From NCBI RefSeq assembly GCF_001595965.1, contig NZ_LOJI01000022.1, forward strand, positions 1 through 64,000: DNA of 64,000 nucleotides, written 5' to 3'. This DNA is from Polynucleobacter yangtzensis (GTDB taxonomy: Bacteria; Pseudomonadota; Gammaproteobacteria; Burkholderiales; Burkholderiaceae). Each line of letters begins with the position of its first letter. Within the stretch, counting starts at the first letter, position 1. Under the pieces are notes generated by a model. It saw only the letters and a list, made by a program, of their open reading frames with translations. It did not search any database and had not been told where the DNA came from. Below are positions 26,078 through 35,453 of this stretch, one piece after another. The translations under genes and the position numbers were made by a program.

Positions 26078-27091
26078 ATGAATACACAGCCCAATACCCA
26101 AGTAAACATGCAAAAACCCAAAATTTTGGTGGCAAGAGCCATTTTTCCTGAGGCTTTGGCCAAACTGGAGGAGTCATTTGATGTGCGGTCCAACCAAGAG
26201 GATCGCATTTTTAGTCCAGAAGAGTTGCAAAAAGAACTCTCGGGAGTTGTAGGGGCTTTAGTAGCGGGCAGCGAAAGAATTGATGCAAATGCACTAGCGC
26301 ATGCCAAAGATTTAAAGATCGTAGCTAACATTTCAGTGGGATATAACAATTTTGATGTTCCAGCAATTACTGCTGCAGGAGTGATGGCCACCAATACTCC
26401 CGATGTATTGACGGATACAACTGCTGACTTTGGGTTTGCGCTACTGATGGCAACTGCAAGACGCATTACTGAATCAGAGCACTGGGTGCGTGCGGGGCAT
26501 TGGGATAAGTGGTCGATTGTGAATAACCCCCTTGGCATGGATTTGCATCACAGCACCGTTGGCATTATTGGCATGGGTCGTATCGGTCAAGGCATTGCCA
26601 AGCGTGCGTTAGGTTTTGGAATGAATGTGATCTATCACAACCGCAGCCATCTATCCGATGCTGATGAAAAAGCCTGCGGCGCAAAGTATGTTTCTAAGGA
26701 AGAATTGCTGCGCACTGCAGATCATGTTGTCTTGGTATTGCCCTATAGCGCCGAAAGTCACCACACAATTGGTGCCAAAGAAATCGCTCTCATGAAGCCG
26801 ACTGCAACCTTGATAAACATTGCCCGCGGCGGTATTGTGGATGACGCAGCTCTTGCTCAAGCCCTCAAAGAAAACCGCATTTTTGCAGCTGGTCTGGATG
26901 TGTTTGAGGGCGAGCCTAAAGTGCATCCGGAGTTACTCAAGTTGAGCAATGTTGTGTTGGCTCCGCACATTGCAAGTGCAACAGAAAAAACACGCAGAGC
27001 GATGGTTGATCTAGCGGTAGATAACTTGCGTGCCGCGCTTGATGGTAAAAAACCACCCAGCTTGATTAATGCGGAAGTTTATAAAATTTAG
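26078..27091 (+). CDS. D-2-hydroxyacid dehydrogenase (glyoxylate/hydroxypyruvate reductase type)
   Basis: A 337-residue NAD(P)-dependent dehydrogenase. The nucleotide motif is VGIIGMGRIGQGIAKRALGFGM, followed by the catalytic Arg in INIARGGIVDD, Glu in FEGEP and His in LAPHIASAT. GRHPR/GhrB-type enzymes reduce glyoxylate and hydroxypyruvate. ATG at 26108 is a second possible start. A terminator follows, so it is monocistronic. Confidence 0.9.
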   Translation: MNTQPNTQVNMQKPKILVARAIFPEALAKLEESFDVRSNQEDRIFSPEELQKELSGVVGALVAGSERIDANALAHAKDLKIVANISVGYNNFDVPAITAAGVMATNTPDVLTDTTADFGFALLMATARRITESEHWVRAGHWDKWSIVNNPLGMDLHHSTVGIIGMGRIGQGIAKRALGFGMNVIYHNRSHLSDADEKACGAKYVSKEELLRTADHVVLVLPYSAESHHTIGAKEIALMKPTATLINIARGGIVDDAALAQALKENRIFAAGLDVFEGEPKVHPELLKLSNVVLAPHIASATEKTRRAMVDLAVDNLRAALDGKKPPSLINAEVYKI

Positions 27092-27131
27092 TTAAATTAG
27101 ATTAACTAAGTAGTAAAACTAAGTAGTAAAA

Positions 27132-27161
27132 AATAAAGCCGAGTGAGAACTCGGCTTTATT
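27132..27161. terminator. Bidirectional intrinsic terminator
   Basis: Stem AATAAAGCCGAG / CTCGGCTTTATT with a 6-base loop, between the dehydrogenase gene and the leftward moeA operon. Two copies of ACTAAGTAGTAAA lie directly upstream. Confidence 0.85.
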
Positions 27162-27192
27162 GCTTGGAGTGTAACTCCGGATATTGACCCTT

Positions 27193-27486
27193 TTATTCTG
27201 CTTCGATTTCTTCTGGTAGCTCGCGCATTGCTAATTCAATACCACCGAACTTGCCTGCAACCCAGTTGTAGACTTTGCATGCGATCCACAGTAATCCAAA
27301 GCCCAGTAAGGCATTGAGAATCAGCGCTGACAGCACGGTAAATCCAGGGATGGCGCCATCACGAATGAAGGCAACAAACAATGCCAATAAAACGATTGGA
27401 ACGGAGAAGCAGAGGTAAACCAAAACTAAGGTTTTGGCGGTATGCATTGGGTCGAGGAAGACTAGTTCTTTTTTGGTAAGTTTCAT
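27193..27486 (-). CDS. Small two-helix membrane protein
   Basis: A 97-residue protein with two membrane helices at about 19-40 and 50-72 and an acidic C-terminus (ELPEEIEAE). The segment VYNWVAGKFGGIEL after helix 2 recalls DUF3566-type proteins, whose function is unknown; I am not sure of the family. It lies 12 bases after moeA on the same strand and is probably the last gene of the moaA-mobA-moeA operon. Confidence 0.65.
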   Translation of the reverse strand: MKLTKKELVFLDPMHTAKTLVLVYLCFSVPIVLLALFVAFIRDGAIPGFTVLSALILNALLGFGLLWIACKVYNWVAGKFGGIELAMRELPEEIEAE

Positions 27487-27498
27487 GATGACGCAATC

Positions 27499-28815
27499 TT
27501 AAAGCAGTCCATCAAAAAGTGCTATATCTACCCAGTCTCCAGCAGCAATATTTCCCTGTTCGTGACCCAGAATGACAAAGCAATTTGCTTCACTCATGGA
27601 GCGTAAGATTCCCGCACCTTGGCTGCCAGTTAATCTGACTGTTGGCTTGCCATCAGCACTACGTCCCAAGATGGCGCGCTGAAACTCAGTGCGACCGGGC
27701 TTTTTCCGAATAGGGGCCTCGGCCATAGCCTGAGTCAATGGCGGCTGTATTTGATTGGCGCCGTTAAGTTGCAAAAGGGCAGCACGAACAAATTGATAAA
27801 AGGTCACCATGACTGCCACTGGGTTTCCGGGCAAACCAAAGAAGAGGGTTTTGCGAGCGAGTGATTTTCCAGCGACTGGCTTGAGTACGCCAAATGCCAT
27901 TGGTCGCCCTGGTCGCATGGCAATTTTCCAGAAGCCAACATCACCTAACTCTTGCATGATTTGTTTTGTGAAATCTGCTTCGCCAACTGAAACACCGCCA
28001 GAAGAAATTAAGACATCCGCTTTGTTAGCAGCCTCAATAAAGGCTTGTTTCAAAGAGGCGGGATCATCACGCACAATACCGTAATCAATGATTTCTAGAT
28101 TCAATCGATTCAGTAAGCCTGTGAGGCTATAGCGATTGCTATCGTAAATGCTGCCAGCATCCAATGCTTGACCTAAAGAGCGCAGCTCATCACCGGAAGA
28201 CAGAATAGCTACCTTCAGTTTTCGTTTTACTTGGAGCGTTGGAATACCCAAAGAAGCTGCGAGACCTAAGTCGGATGGGCGGAGCAGGCGGCCAGCAGCA
28301 ATAGCGGGTTTGCCTTGTTGCAGATCTTCGCCACGTAAGCGTCTGTTCTCACCAAGCTTTAGTTGATCTTGTTTAAATTCAATGGTGAGCTCGTCTTTTG
28401 TAGTGGTGAACTCTTGTGGAATTACTGTATCGCAGCCGGCAGGCATCACCGCGCCAGTCATGATCTTGAGGCATTCGCCAGATCCAATCGTGCCGTCATA
28501 AGGTTTGCCTGCAAAGGCAGTGCCCACAATCCGCAATGAAATTGTTGGACTAGTCGTATCAAGGCACTTTCCATCAAATGCAAAGCCATCCATCGCTGAG
28601 TTATCTGCAGCAGGGACATCAATTGGTGAGAGTAGGTCCACAGCTAGGATGCGGTCAATGGCTTTGTCTAGAGCTACTGTTTCAATATCAGCAGGATCAT
28701 TAATTGCTCTGGACTCTTGAATGAGGTCATCTACTAACGCTGCAATTGCTTTGCGAGCATCATCAACATGCAGTGATGAAGTTAAAAGAATGGGTTGATT
28801 TGGGGAGTGACTCAT
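27499..28815 (-). CDS. moeA: Molybdopterin molybdotransferase MoeA
   Basis: A 438-residue enzyme that inserts molybdate into adenylylated molybdopterin. Motifs: PAADNSAMDGFAF, GDELRSLGQ, DVLISSGGVSVGEADF and FFGLPGNPVAVMVTF. Length is slightly above the usual 410 because of the N-terminus and a loop near KPVAGKSLARKT. It overlaps mobA by 4 bases (translational coupling). MsrP, encoded in the same window, needs the cofactor. Confidence 0.96.
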   Translation of the reverse strand: MSHSPNQPILLTSSLHVDDARKAIAALVDDLIQESRAINDPADIETVALDKAIDRILAVDLLSPIDVPAADNSAMDGFAFDGKCLDTTSPTISLRIVGTAFAGKPYDGTIGSGECLKIMTGAVMPAGCDTVIPQEFTTTKDELTIEFKQDQLKLGENRRLRGEDLQQGKPAIAAGRLLRPSDLGLAASLGIPTLQVKRKLKVAILSSGDELRSLGQALDAGSIYDSNRYSLTGLLNRLNLEIIDYGIVRDDPASLKQAFIEAANKADVLISSGGVSVGEADFTKQIMQELGDVGFWKIAMRPGRPMAFGVLKPVAGKSLARKTLFFGLPGNPVAVMVTFYQFVRAALLQLNGANQIQPPLTQAMAEAPIRKKPGRTEFQRAILGRSADGKPTVRLTGSQGAGILRSMSEANCFVILGHEQGNIAAGDWVDIALFDGLL

Positions 28816-29417
28816 GCAGACACTTCTTCAAGTTTTTTGAGTTCGTCAGGAGTATTGACGTTAGCAAATACTAGAGGGTCATCAAAAACCACCGTACTAC
28901 TGCGCAACTCTTTGAACCAACGATCAATTTTGAGATCGCCTTTTTGTAGAAATTGGTCCAAGGAATCTTGTAAATTGCTGCGCATCAAACAGAAAACGGG
29001 TTGTGCCCAGACCTTACCATCTGCCTCTTTACTGGAGGCGTAAACCAATTGAAAGTCACCACGCCCCATCTCGACAGCTAATAGCTCAGCGAGATTATTG
29101 GGGAGTAACGGTGAGTCGCATGGTGATGTCAGTAGGTAAGGCGTCCTGCAGACCTTCAAGCCTACTGAGAATCCAGCTAGAGGTCCTGAAAAATCAGGAG
29201 TCTCATCCATGACGACTGGGTAGCCATAAGTCGCGTACTTTGTGATGCTGCGGTTGGCATTAATCACAATGGTTTGTACCTGCGGCTTGAGCTTTGCGAT
29301 AGCTGACTCGATCAGTGGTTTGCCATGAAATGGAATTAGACCTTTATCGATGCCACCCATGCGTTGTGCGCGACCGCCAGCAAGTATGAGTCCAGTAATA
29401 TCTTTAGTTGAAATCAT
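28812..29417 (-). CDS. mobA: Molybdenum cofactor guanylyltransferase MobA
   Basis: A 201-residue enzyme with the nucleotidyltransferase motif LILAGGRAQRMGGIDKGLIP and the metal-binding TSPCDSPLLP. It attaches GMP to Mo-molybdopterin to give the MGD cofactor of DMSO-reductase-type enzymes. Its presence means the cell uses MGD enzymes besides MsrP, which carries plain Mo-MPT. It sits between moaA (shared base 29417) and moeA (4-base overlap). Confidence 0.95.
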   Translation of the reverse strand: MISTKDITGLILAGGRAQRMGGIDKGLIPFHGKPLIESAIAKLKPQVQTIVINANRSITKYATYGYPVVMDETPDFSGPLAGFSVGLKVCRTPYLLTSPCDSPLLPNNLAELLAVEMGRGDFQLVYASSKEADGKVWAQPVFCLMRSNLQDSLDQFLQKGDLKIDRWFKELRSSTVVFDDPLVFANVNTPDELKKLEEVSA

Positions 29418-30544
29418 TAACCACCAATATAAGACATTTCAACCTTGCGATTACCGGAGGCTAGCTTTGCAGTATTGGAGCCTCTAATCTCAGAATAGTG
29501 GTCTTCACGGGCCGCCCAGGTATTCATGACAGCGTTGGCAATTTCTAAATCAGATTTACCAGAGCGCAATAATGTTTTGAAATCAAAACCTTCATTAGCG
29601 AAGAGGCACAGATACATTTGTCCATCAGTGGAGATGCGCGCTCTAGAGCATTCATGACAGAAGGTCTGCGTGACGCTAGAGATCACTCCGATCTCGCCTG
29701 AGCCATCGACATAGCGCCAGCGCTGAGCAACTTCGCCAGCGTAGTTTGCCTCAATAGGCTCAAGTGGAAAGACTTCATTGATTCTGGCAATGACTTCTTT
29801 AGAGGGGAGTACTTGCTCCATGTTCCAGCCGTTAGAACTGCCAACATCCATGAATTCAATAAAGCGCAGAATGACGCCGCTGCCCTTGAAGTGTTTGGCC
29901 ATCGCAACGATCTCATGATCATTGGTTCCTTTTTTCACTACCATATTAACTTTGATGTTCTGAAAGCCAACCTCTTGGGCTGCGGCAATTCCATCGAGCA
30001 CATCAGCCACCGGAAAATCGACATCATTCATTTTCTTGAAGATGGCGTCATCCAAGCCATCAAGGCTGACAGTTAATCTGTGCAGGCCAGCTGCTTTTAA
30101 AGCTGCAGCTTTTTTCCGCAAGATACTGCCGTTAGTGGTGAGGGTGAGGTCTAGCGGCTTGCCATCGGATGTCGGAATTTTTGCCAGCATCTCGATGAGC
30201 ACTTCTAAGTTTTTACGAAGCAAGGGTTCGCCACCAGTAAGTCGAATTTTTTCAACACCTAAGGTGGAAAAGATAGAAGTGAGTCTAGCGATTTCTTCGA
30301 AGCTTAGTAATTCTTTGTGAGCAAGATATGGATAGTTTTGATCAAAGACTTCTTTAGGCATGCAATAGGTACAGCGGAAGTTACAACGATCAGTGACAGA
30401 TATGCGTAGATCTCTTAAGGTGCGCCCACGAGTATCTTTGGTATGGCCATGAGGCGTGACAAGCTGCGCGCCAATAGATGGCGTCAGGCCTTTGCCTTCA
30501 TCAAGTCGTATAGGAATTACCTTTGGGATTACTTTTTCAACCAT
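29417..30544 (-). CDS. moaA: GTP 3',8-cyclase MoaA
   Basis: A radical-SAM enzyme of 375 residues that starts molybdopterin synthesis from GTP. The first [4Fe-4S] motif is [12 protein letters not shown] and the second cluster cysteines are [11 protein letters not shown] and YLCLF. The C-terminus ends in SYIGG, with the double Gly that MoaA needs. The frame is open to a TTG at 30589 with AGGA close by; I prefer the ATG at 30544. It leads the moaA-mobA-moeA operon. Confidence 0.95.
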   Translation of the reverse strand: MVEKVIPKVIPIRLDEGKGLTPSIGAQLVTPHGHTKDTRGRTLRDLRISVTDRCNFRCTYCMPKEVFDQNYPYLAHKELLSFEEIARLTSIFSTLGVEKIRLTGGEPLLRKNLEVLIEMLAKIPTSDGKPLDLTLTTNGSILRKKAAALKAAGLHRLTVSLDGLDDAIFKKMNDVDFPVADVLDGIAAAQEVGFQNIKVNMVVKKGTNDHEIVAMAKHFKGSGVILRFIEFMDVGSSNGWNMEQVLPSKEVIARINEVFPLEPIEANYAGEVAQRWRYVDGSGEIGVISSVTQTFCHECSRARISTDGQMYLCLFANEGFDFKTLLRSGKSDLEIANAVMNTWAAREDHYSEIRGSNTAKLASGNRKVEMSYIGG

Positions 30545-30637
30545 GTTCGCAATTATGGCTGTGAAACGGGGTTTCTGCCAAACCGCCAAATATCCTTTTG
30601 GGATAAATGGCAGTCTGGAGAAAAAGCTTTAGATGGC

Positions 30638-33280
30638 TTAGACCGTTTTTTCTTGGCCGCCGGTTTCAACTAAAACCATTGGGCCGTCAGGAAGCTGGGC
30701 AGCAGGCTTAGGCGCTCTGCCTAAGTTATGTACCACAGGCTCAGCCTGAATCTGATTTTGAGCTTCAGCGTGCTTTGATGAGTCTGTAGCAACCCAGATC
30801 ATGCCGGCGGATTGCACAACGCTATGCAAAGGAGTTTCCTCAAGCGCCTGGAAGGCAACCTTAGGAAGTGCTGGAGCAGGCTTGCTAATGACTTCTACTG
30901 AGGCGGCAGCTACTACTGCAACAGGCGCTGCGGCTTGGGTAGCTGGAGCTGACGCAGGTGCAGTGTTTTGTGCAGGGCGATTGGATTGACGTGGAGTACG
31001 TGGTGTGCGCTCTTGTCTTTCTTGTTTCTCCGCAGCAGGTTTTGCATTTCCAAAGCTATTAGCAAGGTTCTGAATCGGCATGCTTGCAGATGCGCCAGCC
31101 ATTCCTGCTGGAGGGCCCGCAAAAGGACTTGCTGAAGCGGCTATTGCTGGTGCAGTTGCATCGTTACCGCCTTCAGTGCGTTCGCCACGCTCACGCTGAC
31201 CACGACCACGACCACGACGATTACGACCACGACCACGACGCTCTTCACCATCTGCGCCTGTGGTGGCTTCACTGCCTGGAGCAGCTTCTGTTGCAGGTGT
31301 TACTGCTGCAGCATTGGCTTGATTGCGATTACCTTCTTGCCGTTCTGGCTTAGGACCGTTTTGATTACGATTGCCGTTACGGTTGTTGCGTCCGCGATTG
31401 TTGTTGCCACCTTCTGCTGGAGCACCCTCGGCTGCAGTTGCTGCTGGACGCTCAGTGCGTTCACCGCGACGATTGCGACCGCGATTACGATCACTGCCAT
31501 TGCCATTACGGCCTTGGTTACGGCCACGGTTATTGCTTGGTGCAGGTTTTTCTTCAACCGCTGGTGATGAGCCAAAGAGGCTCTTAATAAATCCAAAGAA
31601 ACCACCGGAGCTTTCTGCTTTTACTGTTTCAGTACGAGCAGGGCGTGGTTGGCTAATTGGTGCTGGTTGTGTTGGTGTAATGCCTTTAACTGCAGCCTCA
31701 GGACGCACTTTGACATCAGCATCTTTCTTGCTAACGGTTGTGTCTGTCTCGAGTTCACGCGCAGCTTCTTCAGCCATGACATAACTTGCTTTTTGATCAT
31801 CAAGACGTGGATCGTCATGACGTAAACGCTCTAGTTTGTAATGCGGTGTTTCTAAATGCTTATTAGGAACCATCAAGACGTTCACTTTGAAGCGAGTCTC
31901 AATCTTGATCACTTCAGCACGTTTTTCATTCAAGAGGAATGCAGCCACTTCGACAGGCACCTGAGTATGAATCGCTGCTGTGTTTTCCTTCATTGCTTCT
32001 TCTTGGATGATGCGCAGAACTTGCAGTGCAGAAGATTCAGTGTCACGAATGTGGCCAGTGCCATTACAACGTGGGCAAGTTACATGGCTACCTTCAGATA
32101 GGGCTGGACGTAAGCGCTGACGTGACATTTCCATCAAGCCAAACTTGGAGATCTTGCCCATTTGAACGCGGGCACGGTCATGACGTAGAGCGTCGCGTAG
32201 GCGATTCTCTACATCCTTCTGAGCCTTGCTTGATTCCATATCAATGAAGTCAATGACGATTAAGCCACCCAAGTCACGTAAACGTGCTTGACGGGCGATT
32301 TCATCAGCAGCTTCTAAGTTGGTGCGGGTTGCAGTCTCTTCGATATCAGAGCCGCGAGTTGCACGTGCTGAGTTCACGTCCACTGAAACCAAAGCTTCAG
32401 TGTGGTCGATCACGATTGCGCCGCCTGATGGCAATGGCACAGTGCGTGAGTACGCAGTTTCAATTTGATGCTCAATTTGGAAACGTGAGAACAAAGGCAC
32501 ATCATCTTGATAGCGCTTCACGCGTGGCAAGTTGTCTGGCATTACAACAGACATAAATGCAGCAGCTTGTTCGTAGATATCATCGGTATCGATGAGGATC
32601 TCGCCGATATCTGGTTGGAAGTAATCGCGAATTGCGCGAATCACCAAGCTAGATTCGAGGTAGATCAATAATGGTGCTGAGTTGCCTTTAGCGGCTTCAT
32701 CAATCGCTTTCCACAATTGCATAAGGTAACTTAGGTCCCACTGCAATTCAGTAGCATCGCGACCAATACCTGCGGTACGAGCAATGATGCTCATGCCATC
32801 AGCTACTTCTAATTGAGACATGGCTTCACGGAGTTCTTGACGGTCTTCACCCTCAATACGGCGGGATACACCACCTCCACGTGGGTTATTTGGCATCAAA
32901 ACCAAATAACGGCCTGCCAAGGAGATAAAGGAGGTGAGGGCAGCGCCTTTTTGGCCGCGCTCTTCTTTTTCTACTTGAACAATGATTTCCTGACCTTCGC
33001 GCAGGGCATCCTTAATGGAAGCATTGCGGACGTCGATACCCTCTTTAAAGTAACTACGGGCAACTTCCTTGAATGGCAAGAAGCCATGACGTTCTTCGCC
33101 GTAATTGACAAAGCAGGCCTCAAGGGAAGGTTCAATACGGGTAATGACACCTTTGTAGATATTGCCTTTGCGTTGTTCACGACCGGCAGCTTCGATATCG
33201 ATATCAATGAGTTTTTGACCATCAACGATGGCAACTCGCAACTCTTCTTGTTGAGTTGCATTAAACAACATGCGTTTCAT
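30638..33280 (-). CDS. rne: Ribonuclease E
   Basis: An 880-residue endoribonuclease that starts mRNA decay and processes rRNA and tRNA. The S1 domain (about 37-120), catalytic D301 and D344 (E. coli D303, D346) and the Zn-link C402/C405 (TCPRCNGTG) are intact. From about residue 500 the chain becomes disordered, rich in Pro, Ala, Asn and Arg with RGR repeats around 610-700, which bind RNA and degradosome partners. A short ordered patch (VVHNLGRAPKPAAQLPDG) is near the end. A long structured leader precedes it. Confidence 0.97.
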   Translation of the reverse strand: MKRMLFNATQQEELRVAIVDGQKLIDIDIEAAGREQRKGNIYKGVITRIEPSLEACFVNYGEERHGFLPFKEVARSYFKEGIDVRNASIKDALREGQEIIVQVEKEERGQKGAALTSFISLAGRYLVLMPNNPRGGGVSRRIEGEDRQELREAMSQLEVADGMSIIARTAGIGRDATELQWDLSYLMQLWKAIDEAAKGNSAPLLIYLESSLVIRAIRDYFQPDIGEILIDTDDIYEQAAAFMSVVMPDNLPRVKRYQDDVPLFSRFQIEHQIETAYSRTVPLPSGGAIVIDHTEALVSVDVNSARATRGSDIEETATRTNLEAADEIARQARLRDLGGLIVIDFIDMESSKAQKDVENRLRDALRHDRARVQMGKISKFGLMEMSRQRLRPALSEGSHVTCPRCNGTGHIRDTESSALQVLRIIQEEAMKENTAAIHTQVPVEVAAFLLNEKRAEVIKIETRFKVNVLMVPNKHLETPHYKLERLRHDDPRLDDQKASYVMAEEAARELETDTTVSKKDADVKVRPEAAVKGITPTQPAPISQPRPARTETVKAESSGGFFGFIKSLFGSSPAVEEKPAPSNNRGRNQGRNGNGSDRNRGRNRRGERTERPAATAAEGAPAEGGNNNRGRNNRNGNRNQNGPKPERQEGNRNQANAAAVTPATEAAPGSEATTGADGEERRGRGRNRRGRGRGQRERGERTEGGNDATAPAIAASASPFAGPPAGMAGASASMPIQNLANSFGNAKPAAEKQERQERTPRTPRQSNRPAQNTAPASAPATQAAAPVAVVAAASVEVISKPAPALPKVAFQALEETPLHSVVQSAGMIWVATDSSKHAEAQNQIQAEPVVHNLGRAPKPAAQLPDGPMVLVETGGQEKTV
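31193..31247 (-). repeat. Low-complexity CGACCA-type tandem repeat coding Arg-Gly tract
   Basis: A run of imperfect 6-base units on the plus strand codes RGR-type repeats in the disordered part of RNase E. It is coding, and is a likely place for length changes between strains. Confidence 0.6.
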
Positions 33281-33656
33281 AACACTCTCCTATGGGGGAG
33301 GGTGACCTTGCGCGCTGCGTTAGGGGACAAGTTAAATACCACTTAGGACTGAGCCTAAGGCGGTTTATGAGTGTGGATCATGCAAATCTAAGCACTTTTT
33401 GCTTAGTTCACCCAGTTAACGGTTGGTTAAATCGGTGCCACACTTGACGATCGCCGCAGAGACCTCCTTTAGGTCATCAATGCAGGCGCGCGCCTGAAAA
33501 CTGTCTTCTAATCGCGGGTCGCGGCATACGGCACACCAACCCTGCGCCTCATTACAACGGGGGAGGGGCAACCCCGGGAGTCTTTTAAAGGGCGACTCCA
33601 AGCTCCACGATTCAAACCTGACTTCAGGTTGGTCTCGGGCCAATAAATTGGCTAGA
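33281..33656 (-). ncRNA. Long structured 5' leader of rne
   Basis: About 375 bases upstream of rne without a supported gene. Several short hairpins are visible: TAAGCA/TGCTTA (near 33388-33404), GACCT/AGGTC (near 33461-33475), AACCTGA/TCAGGTT (near 33614-33630) and GGGG-CAA-CCCC (near 33566-33576). The leader of E. coli rne is 361 nt and folds into elements through which RNase E controls its own mRNA; a similar role here is inferred. A Cys-rich open frame from a GTG crosses the region and is judged not real. Confidence 0.5.
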
Positions 33657-33662
33657 GCGTTG

Positions 33663-33688
33663 ATTATACGGCACAAGTTGCGTGACAA
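33663..33688 (-). promoter_or_regulatory. rne: Candidate rne promoter
   Basis: On the minus strand a perfect TATAAT (33668-33663) lies 376 bases before the rne ATG plus spacing to the start point. TTGTCA (33688-33683) is 14 bases further up, short of the ideal 17, so the -35 element is uncertain. Confidence 0.5.
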
Positions 33689-33744
33689 TGGGGTATTGTT
33701 GAGTCCCTTGTCGTCCCCCGCCGGGGTCACAAGAGAGATAAATC

Positions 33745-34752
33745 ATGAAATCTGAACCCATTTCTAAGCCTTCCAAGGTAAAAACCTCCGCTCCCGCAGC
33801 AGTCCACCTCCAGACAATTGGTCCGGAAGAGGCTGGCCAGCGCTTGGATAACTATTTGCTGCGTTGGGCTAAAGGGGTGCCAAAAAGCCACGTTTACCGG
33901 ATTATTCGATCTGGCGAGGTCCGGGTTAATAAAAAGCGGGCTGAACCAACAACCCGACTGGTTGAGGGTGATGTGGTGCGCCTCCCCCCGGTTCGCATTG
34001 CCGAACCAGCCCAAATGGCCGCTGTTAACTCTGCCCAAACCAAGTCTCGGGCGCATGGCTATTCAGACAAAATGCCGATTCTGTTTGAGGATGAAGCACT
34101 CTTAATAGTGAACAAGCCAGCCGGTTTGGCTGTGCATGGAGGTTCAGGCATTGCTCTGGGTGTCATCGAAACCCTTCGTATTACTCGCCCCGAACTCAAA
34201 TTTTTGGAATTAGTACATCGCTTAGACCGAGATACCTCAGGCGTTTTGCTTTTGGCTAAAAAGCGTAGTGCATTGGTTGAGCTGCATCGCCAAATTCGCG
34301 AAGGTCAAACGGATAAGCGCTATTACTTGCTTGCACATGGTGGAATTGTTCAGGGCGCGCAAACCATGCAGCTCAAGTATCCATTGCACAAATATCTACT
34401 CCCGAATGGCGAACGCCGTGTGAAAGTTGATCCAGATGGGTTGCCAAGTCATACCGCATTAAGAGTGACTAAAACGCTTAAGCGTGAGGATGCCACTATT
34501 ACCTTGGCTGAGGCGCAACTGAAGACGGGGCGCACTCACCAGATTCGAGTGCATTTACTAAAGTTGGGTCACGCGATTTTGGGTGACGATAAGTATGGCT
34601 TTGAAGATTTAGATAAGCTGATTAAATCCAAGCGCCTTTATCTACATGCCCATCTAGCTGGATTTACACATCCACGCACTGGTGAAAAGATGCGCATTGA
34701 ATCACCATTGCCCCCAGAATTTACCGCCATGATGAAAACCTTTGAGCAGTAA
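33745..34752 (+). CDS. rluC: 23S rRNA pseudouridine synthase RluC-like
   Basis: A 335-residue RluA-family enzyme. An S4 domain (about 28-85, RLDNYLLRWAKGVPKSHVYR) is followed by the catalytic motif VHRLDRDTSGVLLLAKK with the nucleophilic Asp, and later KTGRTHQIRVHLLKLGHAILGD. RluC modifies uridines 955, 2504 and 2580 of 23S rRNA. RluC next to rne, facing away, is the arrangement also found in enterobacteria. It starts an operon with a HAD phosphatase and S49 peptidase. Confidence 0.93.
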   Translation: MKSEPISKPSKVKTSAPAAVHLQTIGPEEAGQRLDNYLLRWAKGVPKSHVYRIIRSGEVRVNKKRAEPTTRLVEGDVVRLPPVRIAEPAQMAAVNSAQTKSRAHGYSDKMPILFEDEALLIVNKPAGLAVHGGSGIALGVIETLRITRPELKFLELVHRLDRDTSGVLLLAKKRSALVELHRQIREGQTDKRYYLLAHGGIVQGAQTMQLKYPLHKYLLPNGERRVKVDPDGLPSHTALRVTKTLKREDATITLAEAQLKTGRTHQIRVHLLKLGHAILGDDKYGFEDLDKLIKSKRLYLHAHLAGFTHPRTGEKMRIESPLPPEFTAMMKTFEQ

Positions 34753-34760
34753 AAATAAAA

Positions 34761-35441
34761 ATGCCTCAAACAAATAAATTAAATAGACCGTATGACCTAA
34801 TTGTTTGGGATTGGGATGGAACTATTATGGACTCCACTCCAACGATCGTGCATTGCATTCAGCAGGCTTGTCGTGATTTGGGCTTTAAGGCGCCAGATGA
34901 CACCTTAGCTAGTTCAGTGATTGGCTTGGGAATTCAGGACTCATTGAGAAGAGCGGTTCCTTGGATTGAGCCGGCTCATTTTCCAAAGTTGACTGAACGT
35001 TTTCGATATCACTACCTAGCAAAAGATCACGAGCTCGATTTGTTTGTTGGCATTCGTGAGCTTTTAGAAGAATTGCATGCCCAGCAATATTTGTTAGGTG
35101 TAGCTACAGGTAAATCTCGCGTAGGTTTAGATCGCTCTCTCAAGCATCATCAGATTGGCCATCTCTTTCATGAGACCCGTACAGCTGATGAGTCATTCTC
35201 TAAGCCCCATCCGGGAATGTTGCTGGAGTTATCGGATGTAACCCAGGTGCCCACGCGCCGCATGCTGATGATTGGTGACACCACGCATGACTTGGACATG
35301 GCTGCTAATGCTGGTGTAGATGCTGTAGCTGTTACTTATGGCGCCCATCCACCAAGCACTCTGAAAGAATCGCCATCATTAGTGCATGTTGATGATGTTG
35401 CGCAGCTTTCGCAATGGCTTAAAAATAACCTGCAACACTAA
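34761..35441 (+). CDS. HAD-family hydrolase (phosphoglycolate phosphatase-like)
   Basis: A 226-residue haloacid dehalogenase-type phosphatase. Motif I is VWDWDGTIMDS with the nucleophilic Asp, motif II VATGKSR, motif III K in SFSKPHPGM, and motif IV MIGDTTHDLDMAANAG. The helical cap after motif I fits the Gph/PGP group; the true substrate is unknown. It lies 8 bases after rluC and 12 before the peptidase gene. Confidence 0.88.
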   Translation: MPQTNKLNRPYDLIVWDWDGTIMDSTPTIVHCIQQACRDLGFKAPDDTLASSVIGLGIQDSLRRAVPWIEPAHFPKLTERFRYHYLAKDHELDLFVGIRELLEELHAQQYLLGVATGKSRVGLDRSLKHHQIGHLFHETRTADESFSKPHPGMLLELSDVTQVPTRRMLMIGDTTHDLDMAANAGVDAVAVTYGAHPPSTLKESPSLVHVDDVAQLSQWLKNNLQH

Positions 35442-35453
35442 GGAAGTAAAAAG

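Noticed and set aside
27107..27130. Direct repeat ACTAAGTAGTAAA in two copies
   Set aside because: Only two short copies in an AT-rich gap next to a terminator; too little to call an element or target duplication.
31193..31540. Possible CRISPR-like or intergenic repeat array
   Set aside because: The repeats are in frame within rne, code RGR/NRGR tracts, and have no spacers of constant length.
33416..33730. Cys-rich open frame of 104 codons on the minus strand in the rne leader
   Set aside because: It starts with GTG, spans the likely rne promoter and hairpins, lacks a good ribosome binding site and matches no family; the region is better explained as leader RNA.
33727..34056. Minus-strand open frame opposite rluC
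   Set aside because: It lies on the reverse of a clear pseudouridine synthase gene, and composition follows the codons of that gene.
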